This document shows, piece by piece, positions 12,291 to 19,136 of a stretch of 64,000 nucleotides of DNA. A program made the translations under genes and the position numbers. Each line of letters opens with the position of its first letter. Positions within the stretch are counted from its first letter, which is position 1. Below the pieces are notes generated by a model. It saw only the letters and a list, made by a program, of their open reading frames with translations, searched no databases and was not told the DNA's origin. This stretch comes from Achromobacter sp. AONIH1 (GTDB taxonomy: Bacteria; Pseudomonadota; Gammaproteobacteria; Burkholderiales; Burkholderiaceae_B): the NCBI RefSeq assembly GCF_002902905.1, contig NZ_CP026124.1, positions 310,001 through 374,000 on the forward strand, given 5' to 3'.

Positions 12291-12385
12291 CGCGGTCTTC
12301 GCTTCTCCCGCAGCCGTCTTTCGGGCATCAGCCCAGGCATGGTGCCAAAGCATTTTGCCAACCCCGACGCGCTCGCGACCCTCCT

Positions 12386-12470
12386 GCCCGAGTGGTGAAA
12401 TTGGTAGACGCAGGGGACTCAAAATCCCCCGCCGCAAGGCGTGCCGGTTCGATTCCGGCCTCGGGCACCA
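12386..12470 (+). tRNA. tRNA-Leu, anticodon CAA
   Basis: An 85-base tRNA with the encoded CCA end. The acceptor stem GCCCGAG pairs with CTCGGGC; the D arm contains TGGTAGACG; the anticodon stem GGGGA / TCCCC encloses CTCAAAA, giving anticodon CAA; a class II variable arm and the GGTTCGATTCC T arm follow. The long variable arm is as expected for leucine. Its 3' end is a common attachment site for integrases, and the region just behind it carries debris of a mobile element. Confidence 0.97.
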
Positions 12471-12486
12471 CTTATAAATCAAGCAC

Positions 12487-12597
12487 TTACAGCACTAACC
12501 CATATACGCTATGTGGTGCTGTTCCGCATTGGTTCCGCACGGCGTTCCGCTTTAGTCGTCCGCCCCTGGCCAATCTCAAAGCCTGACGCCCAGCTCA
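12487..12597 (-). pseudogene. Possible C-terminal remnant of an integrase next to tRNA-Leu
   Basis: On the minus strand an open stretch of about 35 codons ends 16 bases from the tRNA 3' end and reads ...KRNAVRNQCGTAPHSVYG..., a style common at the extreme C-termini of tRNA-linked integrases. No start codon and no catalytic residues are left. The identification rests on position and composition only, so it is tentative. Confidence 0.25.
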
Positions 12598-12692
12598 TTG
12601 TGAGCCAGCACGCGATCAGCCGCCCGCTGCGTCAGGTAGTCGTCCTCTTCGATGAAGATCGGACTCCATCTCAAGTAGAAATCATTACTCAT
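12576..12692 (-). CDS. Possible 38-residue small protein in the tRNA-linked island
   Basis: An ATG at 12690-12692 preceded by GGGAG opens a 38-codon frame (MSNDFYLRWSPIFIEEDDYL...). It is the kind of small gene seen near prophage integrases. No family is recognised. It overlaps the putative integrase remnant. Confidence 0.25.
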   Translation of the reverse strand: MSNDFYLRWSPIFIEEDDYLTQRAADRVLAHNELGVRL

Positions 12693-12712
12693 CGGCTCCC
12701 GGCTTGCGCAGC

Positions 12713-12910
12713 CTAAACGATCTGCGATGGCGACCAATGTTGGTCACGTGGAGGCCGCGTCTCGCTTTCGAAATCGACCGCCGCAAGCATGCCAGCGTTA
12801 ACTTGTTGATGCAGCGAGTTGGCCGCATGAGCAATGCGTGCAGCCTCTACCTCATCGAAAACAATCTCCGAGCACTCGGGACGGGACGCGCCGATGACGC
12901 CACGAATAAT
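12713..12910 (-). pseudogene. Fragment of a small island gene lacking a start
   Basis: A minus-strand open stretch of 65 codons (…VFDEVEAARIAHAANSLHQQ…) ends at 12713, 20 bases before the next small frame. It has no ATG and is closed by a stop directly upstream. It looks like coding debris of a phage-type gene. The 12471-12918 stretch holds nothing else convincing. Confidence 0.25.
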
Positions 12911-12918
12911 TCAGTTCC

Positions 12919-13218
12919 TCATCCATCCCCGAGGGCCTGTCGCTTGGCTGCCGCCGTGTAAACGGCATTGCGCTCGCGTTTGCCGACTGCGACCACCACG
13001 ACGATCAGCTCACGGTCGCGCACCTCATACACCAGGCGATAACCGGCGCTGCGCAGCTTGATCTTGTAGCGGTCCTTGTGGCCGCCGAGCTTGGCGGCCG
13101 GTACGCGCGGGTTGGTCAGGCGCTCGGCCAGTTTGGCCTTGAATTGCTCCCGCGTGTTGCGGTCGAGCTTGCGCCATTCCTTGAGCGCCTCGTCGAGGAA
13201 CCCGAGATCAAAGCTCAT
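12919..13218 (-). CDS. RelE/ParE-family toxin of a type II toxin-antitoxin pair
   Basis: A 99-residue RelE-superfamily protein. It has the N-terminal helix with ALKEWRKLD and the core strand block DRYKIKLRSAGYRLVYEV, which includes the arginines used for ribosome-dependent mRNA cleavage in RelE, then VAVGKRERNAVY. I chose the ATG at 13218, which gives MSFDLGFLDEAL and overlaps the antitoxin end by 11 bases. Toxin follows antitoxin, the usual RelBE order. When free it would inhibit translation. Confidence 0.9.
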   Translation of the reverse strand: MSFDLGFLDEALKEWRKLDRNTREQFKAKLAERLTNPRVPAAKLGGHKDRYKIKLRSAGYRLVYEVRDRELIVVVVAVGKRERNAVYTAAAKRQALGDG

Positions 13219-13456
13219 CGAGCTTGACCTTAACAACGGCCTGACCTTGCCGCGCGTCGGCCAGGGCGTTCAATTCCATATCTTCAAGCCGCTCCATCAG
13301 CGCTTCATACGCCTTCGCCGGCACGCAGTAAAACGCTGGGGCATTCCGGTTCAGGATGGCAACCGGGAAGCCTTCGCCTGCGGCGACAGTACCCATCGGA
13401 TTCTTCTTGAGTTCTGACACGCTCGCGGTGATTTCCGCCAAAATAAGATGCGACAT
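13208..13456 (-). CDS. Phd/YefM-family antitoxin
   Basis: An 82-residue antitoxin. The N-terminal DNA-binding fold (ITASVSELKKNPMGTVAAG...FPVAILNRN) is typical of the Phd/YefM family, and the C-terminal helix (ERLEDMELNALADARQ) is the toxin-binding tail. It is the first gene of the pair. Two direct repeats in its promoter are candidate sites for autorepression. Confidence 0.9.
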   Translation of the reverse strand: MSHLILAEITASVSELKKNPMGTVAAGEGFPVAILNRNAPAFYCVPAKAYEALMERLEDMELNALADARQGQAVVKVKLDEL

Positions 13457-13478
13457 GATCTTTTCCTTGACCTATTAA

Positions 13479-13498
13479 TAGTGCTAATTGTAGTGCTA
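13479..13498. promoter_or_regulatory. Candidate operator of the RelE/Phd operon
   Basis: TAGTGCTA occurs twice, at 13479-13486 and 13491-13498, 12 bases apart start to start, 22-42 bases upstream of the antitoxin ATG in an AT-rich promoter region. Paired repeats of this sort are typical for antitoxin autorepression. Confidence 0.5.
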
Positions 13499-13512
13499 CT
13501 ATCTGGTCGCTT

Positions 13513-13884
13513 TCAAGGACTAGGGTCGTAAAAGTGCACAGTCTTCCAGGCGCGTTTAGCGGGCCGTAGAGCGCGACGCGCCAGCAGAGCGCCAGGGGTC
13601 GCTTTCTTCGAGAAAACGCCCCACAGGCTCTTGGCGAGGTGTCCAAGAGTTTTTTGACCCTTGGCGCGCGGCTCCCCTTTGCTGAACCATGGTTCCGCAA
13701 AGACAATGTTCAGGTCCAGCGTCATGTTGTCAGGCACCAGCCCCCAGCCAGCAGGAATATTGGTGGTCAGCGCATTGAGCGTGGTTTGCAGCAACGACGT
13801 TTCGAGCGGTCGCGGGACGGCTACCAGCCAACCGACCTGACCCTGGCCTTGCTTGAACACGCGGAACGGAGTGTGGGCTTGCAC
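13513..13884 (-). CDS. Hypothetical frame in unexplained island DNA
   Basis: A 123-codon minus-strand frame beginning MQAHTPFRVFKQGQGQVGW. The open frame extends upstream without a start to a stop near 13960. Nothing is recognised; the C-terminal third is Arg/Lys/Ala-rich and may be out-of-frame noise. It could be the decayed body of an island gene. The whole stretch 13499-14072 otherwise shows no supported gene. Confidence 0.25.
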   Translation of the reverse strand: MQAHTPFRVFKQGQGQVGWLVAVPRPLETSLLQTTLNALTTNIPAGWGLVPDNMTLDLNIVFAEPWFSKGEPRAKGQKTLGHLAKSLWGVFSKKATPGALLARRALRPAKRAWKTVHFYDPSP

Positions 13885-14040
13885 ATGCAGATCAAACCTG
13901 CCCTCTGCGATACGCGATCGGTACAGTGCAGTTGCTCAGCAGCGCAACATCGTGATGGCATCAGCCTCAACATCGCCCCCGATGACAGGGCGTTCCAACC
14001 CACGCTGAGGGATGGTCGGGCCACACCTATCATTATCTGT

Positions 14041-14050
14041 AATTGCAATT
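14041..14050. promoter_or_regulatory. Palindrome in the higBA promoter
   Basis: AATTGCAATT is a perfect 10-base palindrome 29-38 bases upstream of the higB start, in an AT-rich stretch. It is a candidate HigA operator. Confidence 0.4.
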
Positions 14051-14078
14051 TTTATTTGAATTTGCGATATTCATGCCT

Positions 14079-14360
14079 ATGCACATCATCTCCAAGCAAG
14101 CATTGCGCGAGTTCTGGGCATATCACCCCGGATCCGCCAATGCGCTGGCCCATTGGCATACCACACTGATGCATGCCCGGGCCGCCGATTTCTCGATGCT
14201 GAAGAGGGTGTTCAACACCGTCGACTGGGTTAATGGATACGTTGTTTTCAACGTCGGGGGCAACAAGTACCGCATCGTTGCCGACATCATGTTCCGGTCG
14301 CAAACCGTCTTCATCAAGCATGTCTTTACGCACAAGGAGTACGACTCATGGCAGCCGTAA
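14079..14360 (+). CDS. higB: HigB-type mRNA interferase toxin
   Basis: A 93-residue HigB-like toxin starting MHIISKQALREFW, a near-universal N-terminus of the family. It then has DWVNGYVVFNVGGNKYRIV and the C-terminal block FIKHVFTHKEYD, which contains the His and Tyr of the ribonuclease site. An ATG two codons upstream (14073) is possible. The toxin gene comes first, as is usual for higBA, and overlaps higA by 13 bases. It would cut mRNA on the ribosome when not neutralised. Confidence 0.93.
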   Translation: MHIISKQALREFWAYHPGSANALAHWHTTLMHARAADFSMLKRVFNTVDWVNGYVVFNVGGNKYRIVADIMFRSQTVFIKHVFTHKEYDSWQP

Positions 14361-14797
14361 TCCCCCATCTGGCCGAATTGGCCCGCAGTTATGACGCATT
14401 CCGCACGGTGGCGGGCGTAGGCGCGATCCGTAGCGAAGCAGATCACCGCCGCGCCTTGGCGTTGATTGAAGCCATTCTGGACGAAACCCGCGACACGCCC
14501 GCGCGCGAAGACGCCTCGCATCCGCTGGCCGATCTGCTGGATCTGTTGACGGCGGCAGTGCATGAGTACGAGGCCGACCACTACGCCATCCCGGTCTCAT
14601 CGCCCCGTGAGGTGCTGCGCTTCCTGATGGATCAGCATGGGCTCACTCAGTCCGACCTGCCCGAAGTCGGTAGTCAAAGCGTGATCTCCGAGATCCTGGC
14701 AGGACGCAGGACGTTCAATACCCGGCAGATTGCCGCCCTGGTGCAACGATTCCATGTAGCTGCTGACGCCTTCATCGAGCACGATGCCGCGCGCTAG
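14348..14797 (+). CDS. higA: HigA-type antitoxin with helix-turn-helix
   Basis: A 149-residue antitoxin. Its C-terminal half is a Cro/C1-type helix-turn-helix (LRFLMDQHGLTQSDLPEVGS and EILAGRRTFNTRQIAALVQRF). Its N-terminal half is the longer HigA extension that wraps the toxin. It overlaps higB and should repress the operon through the palindrome upstream of higB. It is intact, so this pair is likely functional and may stabilise the island. Confidence 0.92.
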   Translation: MAAVIPHLAELARSYDAFRTVAGVGAIRSEADHRRALALIEAILDETRDTPAREDASHPLADLLDLLTAAVHEYEADHYAIPVSSPREVLRFLMDQHGLTQSDLPEVGSQSVISEILAGRRTFNTRQIAALVQRFHVAADAFIEHDAAR

Positions 14798-14943
14798 CGA
14801 TCGCGCCCGCCCCGTAAATTCCGCTCCTTGGACTTAAAGGGAATTCCCCGATACTCCCCTCCAGGACCCGTCGCTACCATTCGCCGCACTTCAGCCTCCC
14901 GGCTGACGCGAAAACAGACATATCCCTGCAGTACGGAGACACC

Positions 14944-15960
14944 ATGAAAGCACTGAAACTTGCCGCGGCGGGCGCCGCGCTGTTCGTTTCGTCCTGGAGC
15001 GCCCACGCCGGCGCGACGTTCGACAGCATCAAGAACAAGGGCTTCGTCCAGTGCGGCGTGTCCACCGGCGTGTCGGGCCTGTCGGCCAACGACAGCAAGG
15101 GCGACTGGGTCGGCCTGGACGTGGACCTGTGCCGCGCGATCGCCATCACCCTGTTCGGCGATGCGTCCAAGGCCAAGATCCTGTCGATCAGCGCGCTGCA
15201 GCGCTTCACCGCCCTGCAGTCCGGCGAAGTGGACGTGCTGACCCGCAACACCACGCTCTCGCTGACGCGCGACACCACGCTGGGCCTGATCGGCGTGGGC
15301 GTGAACTACTACGACAGCCAAGGCATCATGGTGAACAAGTCCCTGAACGTCAAAAGCGCCAAGGAGCTGGACGGCGCCACGGTCTGCGTGCAGCCCGGCA
15401 CCACCACCGAGCTGAACCTGGCCGACTGGTTCCGCTCGCAAGGCATCGCGTTCAAGCCCGTCGTGGTCGAGCGCCTGGACGAGATCATCCGCTCGTTCGC
15501 CGTGGGCCGCTGCGACGCCTTCACCGGCGACAAATCCCAACTGGCCGCCGCGCGCAGCACGCTGGCCAATCCCGATCAGTACGTGATCCTGCCCGAGAAC
15601 TTCTCCAAGGAACCGCTCGGCCCGATGGTGCGCCAGGGCGACGAGCAGTGGTTCAACACCGTGCGCTGGACCATGTACGCCATGATGGAAGCCGAGGAAT
15701 ACGGCATCACCTCCAAGAACGTGGACGAGATGCTGAAAAGCACCAACCCCAACGTGCAACGCCTGCTGGGCGTGACGCCGGGCATGGGCAAGAACCTGGG
15801 CGTGGATGACAAGTGGGCCTACAACGTCATCAAGCGCATCGGCAACTACGGCGAAAGCTACGAGAAGAACCTGGGCGAGAGCAGCCCGCTGAAGCTGCCG
15901 CGCGGCCTGAACGCCTCGTATCGCGACGGCGGCCTGATTTACGGCTGGCCGGTGCGCTAG
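14944..15960 (+). CDS. Periplasmic amino-acid-binding protein of an ABC transporter (AapJ/BztA-like)
   Basis: A 338-residue solute-binding protein with a Sec signal peptide (residues 1-22, ending SAHA). The mature part has the family 3 binding-protein core: GLDVDLCRAIA, DVLTRNTTLSL and DGATVCVQPGTTTELNL. The length and C-terminus match general L-amino-acid-binding proteins of the AapJ type. No permease or ATPase gene is adjacent, so its partners must be encoded elsewhere. A very strong terminator follows, so it is a single-gene transcript. Confidence 0.92.
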   Translation: MKALKLAAAGAALFVSSWSAHAGATFDSIKNKGFVQCGVSTGVSGLSANDSKGDWVGLDVDLCRAIAITLFGDASKAKILSISALQRFTALQSGEVDVLTRNTTLSLTRDTTLGLIGVGVNYYDSQGIMVNKSLNVKSAKELDGATVCVQPGTTTELNLADWFRSQGIAFKPVVVERLDEIIRSFAVGRCDAFTGDKSQLAAARSTLANPDQYVILPENFSKEPLGPMVRQGDEQWFNTVRWTMYAMMEAEEYGITSKNVDEMLKSTNPNVQRLLGVTPGMGKNLGVDDKWAYNVIKRIGNYGESYEKNLGESSPLKLPRGLNASYRDGGLIYGWPVR

Positions 15961-15997
15961 CCCCACGGCGCCGATGACGGCGCCCACCGCATGCATC

Positions 15998-16030
15998 GGG
16001 ACGCCGGCCTTTGCCGGCGTCCCTTTTTTT
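15998..16030 (+). terminator. Strong terminator of the amino-acid-binding protein gene
   Basis: An 11-base-pair stem (15998-16008 with 16013-16023), a CTTT loop and seven T residues form a textbook rho-independent terminator. Confidence 0.93.
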
Positions 16031-16141
16031 GACCACTGGAAACCACTGAGGCAACGCGCGCCGTCTATGATGGCTGGGCGCCGGGTCCGCCCAAATGCGT
16101 TACTCTCCCCACCCCAACCGATTTCCCGCAAGGAGCCTCTC

Positions 16142-16423
16142 ATGGCAAAAGCCGCCGCCCGCCACATCCTGGTCTCGACCGAAGCCAAGGCCAACGAACT
16201 GAAGACCGCCATCGAGAACGGCGCCGACTTCGCCCAGGTGGCGAAGGAAAACTCCAGCTGCCCGTCCAGCCGCGACGGCGGCAACCTGGGCACCTTCGGC
16301 CGTGGCGAGATGGTCAAGGAATTCGACGCCGTGGTGTTCAGCGCCCCGGTCGGCGAGGTCCAGGGCCCGGTCAAGACGCAGTTCGGCTACCACCTGGTCG
16401 AAGTGACCAGCCGCCAGGACTGA
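16142..16423 (+). CDS. Parvulin-type peptidyl-prolyl isomerase (PpiC-like)
   Basis: A 93-residue single-domain parvulin with no signal peptide, hence cytoplasmic. Parvulin motifs are clear: ARHILVST at the N-terminus, CPSSRDGGNLGTFGRG in the middle and GPVKTQFGYHLVEV at the end. It speeds cis-trans isomerisation of Xaa-Pro bonds. A good ribosome binding site (AAGGAG) precedes the ATG at 16142. It ends at a shared terminator facing the TetR gene. Confidence 0.94.
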   Translation: MAKAAARHILVSTEAKANELKTAIENGADFAQVAKENSSCPSSRDGGNLGTFGRGEMVKEFDAVVFSAPVGEVQGPVKTQFGYHLVEVTSRQD

Positions 16424-16444
16424 GCCGTCCCGCAGCGACCTCGA

Positions 16445-16478
16445 AACGCCGCCAGGAGCGATCCTGGCGGCGTTTTTC
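16445..16478. terminator. Bidirectional terminator between the PPIase and TetR genes
   Basis: A stem ACGCCGCCAGGA / TCCTGGCGGCGT with loop GCGA is followed by T residues on the plus strand. It sits between two convergent genes. Confidence 0.85.
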
Positions 16479-16490
16479 ATTGCGTCGGGC

Positions 16491-17135
16491 CTATTGCCGC
16501 GCCTGGAACAGCGCCGGGTCGAACGGCTCGCGCTGCTCCAGCACGGCCAGCGCGCCGACGATGAGCGCGTACATGCCCTGGGCGAACTCGGCCTCGACCT
16601 GGGCCTCCTCGGTGGCGCGGTCCGGCCTGGCGGCGGGCTCTTCCCCAGCCACCGAATACACCGTGTCGGCCACGGCGATGCAGTGGAACGCCACCGTCGC
16701 CAGCAGCACGCGCGCCTGATCCGGCGACACGCCATAGACGCGCGCGACCTCGCTCTGGTGGCCGTGGATCTTGGCCATCATGGGCTGGGTCGTGACCGAG
16801 GGGCGCAGCAGATACGGCGCCAGACCGGGATGCGTCTTGACCATGTCGCGCAGCGAGATGACCAGCGCGACCAGGTAGTCCCTCAGTTCGGGATGGGTAT
16901 CGGCGCCGGCGTGCGGCACCGGCCAGCGGGTGAAGATCTCCTCGGCCACCATCAGCTTGAGCGCCTCCAGGCTGTCCACCCGCTTGTACAGCGCCATGTG
17001 GCTCACCCCCAGCGCGGCGGCGACATTGACGAAACTCACGTTCGGCAGGCCGACGGCGATGCCGGCGTCGGCGATCCGTTCACGCGTGATGGTGCGCGGG
17101 CGTCCGCGAGCCGCGGGCGGGGTGTCGGGGGGCAT
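16491..17135 (-). CDS. TetR-family regulator divergent from the iron-chelate operon
   Basis: A 214-residue TetR-type repressor. The N-terminal DNA-binding domain covers about residues 13-60 (RPRTITRERIADAGIAVG... NVAAALGVSHMALYKRV), and the ligand domain resembles the TetR_C_33/WHG group. It is divergent from the uptake operon with 222 bases between the genes. That gap holds a double palindrome of the TetR operator kind, so it probably controls itself and the operon. The inducer is unknown. Confidence 0.9.
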   Translation of the reverse strand: MPPDTPPAARGRPRTITRERIADAGIAVGLPNVSFVNVAAALGVSHMALYKRVDSLEALKLMVAEEIFTRWPVPHAGADTHPELRDYLVALVISLRDMVKTHPGLAPYLLRPSVTTQPMMAKIHGHQSEVARVYGVSPDQARVLLATVAFHCIAVADTVYSVAGEEPAARPDRATEEAQVEAEFAQGMYALIVGALAVLEQREPFDPALFQARQ

Positions 17136-17211
17136 GGAGTCTCCGTGTGATGGGCGGCAACCCGGGGTCTGCCGCGCCAGCCTCTGAACAGGGAGTTTAC
17201 TTCGCTGGCCG

Positions 17212-17251
17212 AATTAGTTTAGTATTCGTAAACTAATTCATCTGATTAGTT
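17212..17251. promoter_or_regulatory. Two overlapping palindromes, candidate TetR operators
   Basis: AATTAGTTTA (17212-17221) and TAAACTAATT (17229-17238) form a perfect 10-base inverted repeat with a 7-base spacer. The right arm AACTAAT (17231-17237) is also repeated in inverted form as ATTAGTT (17245-17251), again with a 7-base spacer. This gives two operators that share one half-site. The surrounding 17200-17275 stretch is AT-rich and is the likely double promoter. I see no good Fur box here. Confidence 0.7.
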
Positions 17252-17357
17252 CAGATTCTCATTTACGTCTGCGTTTCCATGACGATCCCACTCCAACCTC
17301 CGGGGGGCGACCGGGCGGGAAACCCGCCAATTCCGTATTCCTGGATGCCCCTGTTCC

Positions 17358-19136
17358 ATGAGCGCTCGTGACGCGGCCGCGGCCGGCCCAAAACCTCCCT
17401 CCCCGATCCGCTGGGCCCTGGCGCCCATCCGCGCCCGCCTGATGCTGGCGGCGGCGCTGGCCGCGACCGGCACCGCGCTGACGCTGGCGCCGCTGGCGGG
17501 CATGGTCCGGATCGCGCAGATCGCCCTGGGCGGCGCCAGCGGCGACATCTGGACGCTGGTCATCGCCAGCGTGATCAGCCTGTTCGCGGGCATGGTGCTG
17601 ATCCTGGCCGGCGAGTTGGCCGCCCACCTGGCCGACAACCGCCTCACCCATCATTTGCGCCTGGCCGCCGCGCGGCGGCTGTCCCAGGTGCCCCTGGGCT
17701 GGTTCACGCAGCGCGCCTCGGGCGAGGTCAAGCAGGTGCTGCAGGACGACATCGCCACCCTGCACAGCCTGACCGCGCACTTCTACACCGCCGTGGGACG
17801 CGCGGCGGGCGCCATCGTGGCGTCGGCCGCCTATCTGTTCGCCATGGACTGGCGCCTGGCCATCGTCGCGCTGCTGCCGTTTCCGGGCTTCTTCCTGTTC
17901 CTGCGCCGCGCCATGAAGGCCAGCGGCGCGCACATGCAGGAATTCGTGGAACGGCTCGGCCGCATCAACAGCGCCACGGTCGAGTTCGTCAACGGCATAC
18001 CCGTGGTCAAGGCCTTCGGCGACACTGGCCGCGCGCATGGCGGCTATCGCGAGGCGGTCGACGGCTTCGCCCGCGCCTTCGCCGCCTTCGCGCGCCCGCT
18101 GGTGGGCACCATGGCCCATGCCCACGCGATGATCGCGCCGGTGACGGTGCTGGGCCTGGTGCTGGCGTTCGGCCTGCTGTACGCGCATCTGGGCTGGATG
18201 ACGCCGCTGGACGTGCTGCCCTTCGCGCTGGTCGCGCCGGGCATCTGCGCGCCAATGCTGCTGCTGCACACGCTGCTGCATGACCTGGGCGGCGCGGCCG
18301 GCGCGGCCCAGCGCGTGCAGGCGCTGCTGCAAACGCCCACGCTGGACGTCCCCGCGCCCGGCCAACGGCGACTGCCCGACGGCCAGGAAATCCGCTTCGA
18401 GGACGTCAGCTACGCCTACGGCCCGGAGCATCAGGCCCTGTCGAACCTCAGCTTCACGCTCGCGCCCGGCACGGTCACCGCCGTCGTCGGCCCGTCGGGC
18501 GCCGGCAAATCCACGCTGGCGCGGCTGCTGCTGCGCTTCTTCGACCCCACCAGCGGCCGCATCACGCTGGGCGGCGCCGACCTGCGGCAGCTCGACAGCA
18601 CGGCGCTGTACCGCCGCATCGGCTTCGTGCTGCAGGACGTGCGCCTGATCCACGCCAGCGTGCGCGACAACATCGCGCTGGGCCGGCCCTCGGCCAGCCA
18701 GGCGCAGATCGAGGACGCCGCGCGCACCGCCAACATCCACGAACGCATCCTGGCGCTGCCGCGCGGCTACGACTCCGTGATCGGCGAAGACGCCCTGCTG
18801 TCGGGCGGCGAACGCCAGCGCGTGAGCATCGCCCGCGCCGTGCTGCTGGATCCGCCCGTGCTGGTGCTGGACGAGGCCACGGCCGCCGCCGACGCCGGCA
18901 ATGAAGTCGCGATCCAGGACGCCCTGTCGCGCTTCGCGCAGGGCCGCACGCTGCTGGTGATCGCGCACCGGCTCGACACCGTGATGCACGCCGACCGCAT
19001 CCTGGTGCTGGACGGCGGCGTCATCGCCGAACACGGCACGCATGCGCAACTGCTGGCGCAACAGGGCCGCTACGCGCGCCTCTGGGCCATGGGCGGCTAC
19101 GAAGCGTCCGCGCATCTCCCGGAATTCTCATGCTGA
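17358..19136 (+). CDS. Fused ABC transporter (exporter fold) of the iron-chelate operon, first partner
   Basis: A 592-residue protein with an ABC-exporter membrane domain (residues about 20-320) and an ATPase domain: Walker A GPSGAGKST at 378-386, signature LSGGERQR at 481-488, Walker B VLVLDEATAAAD near 502-513. Pairs of such proteins inside siderophore loci (YbtP/YbtQ, IrtA/IrtB) work as importers of ferric siderophores despite the exporter fold. It overlaps the second partner by seven bases, so a heterodimer is likely. Direction of transport is inferred from context. Confidence 0.9.
   Translation: MSARDAAAAGPKPPSPIRWALAPIRARLMLAAALAATGTALTLAPLAGMVRIAQIALGGASGDIWTLVIASVISLFAGMVLILAGELAAHLADNRLTHHLRLAAARRLSQVPLGWFTQRASGEVKQVLQDDIATLHSLTAHFYTAVGRAAGAIVASAAYLFAMDWRLAIVALLPFPGFFLFLRRAMKASGAHMQEFVERLGRINSATVEFVNGIPVVKAFGDTGRAHGGYREAVDGFARAFAAFARPLVGTMAHAHAMIAPVTVLGLVLAFGLLYAHLGWMTPLDVLPFALVAPGICAPMLLLHTLLHDLGGAAGAAQRVQALLQTPTLDVPAPGQRRLPDGQEIRFEDVSYAYGPEHQALSNLSFTLAPGTVTAVVGPSGAGKSTLARLLLRFFDPTSGRITLGGADLRQLDSTALYRRIGFVLQDVRLIHASVRDNIALGRPSASQAQIEDAARTANIHERILALPRGYDSVIGEDALLSGGERQRVSIARAVLLDPPVLVLDEATAAADAGNEVAIQDALSRFAQGRTLLVIAHRLDTVMHADRILVLDGGVIAEHGTHAQLLAQQGRYARLWAMGGYEASAHLPEFSC

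Noticed and set aside
17136-17357. Fur box in front of the iron-chelate operon
   Set aside because: No stretch resembles GATAATGATAATCATTATC closely enough; the AT-rich part is explained by the TetR-type palindromes.
17259-19115. A long minus-strand frame opposite the first ABC gene
   Set aside because: It is antisense to a gene with intact Walker and signature motifs, and its translation is repetitive Gln/His/Arg.
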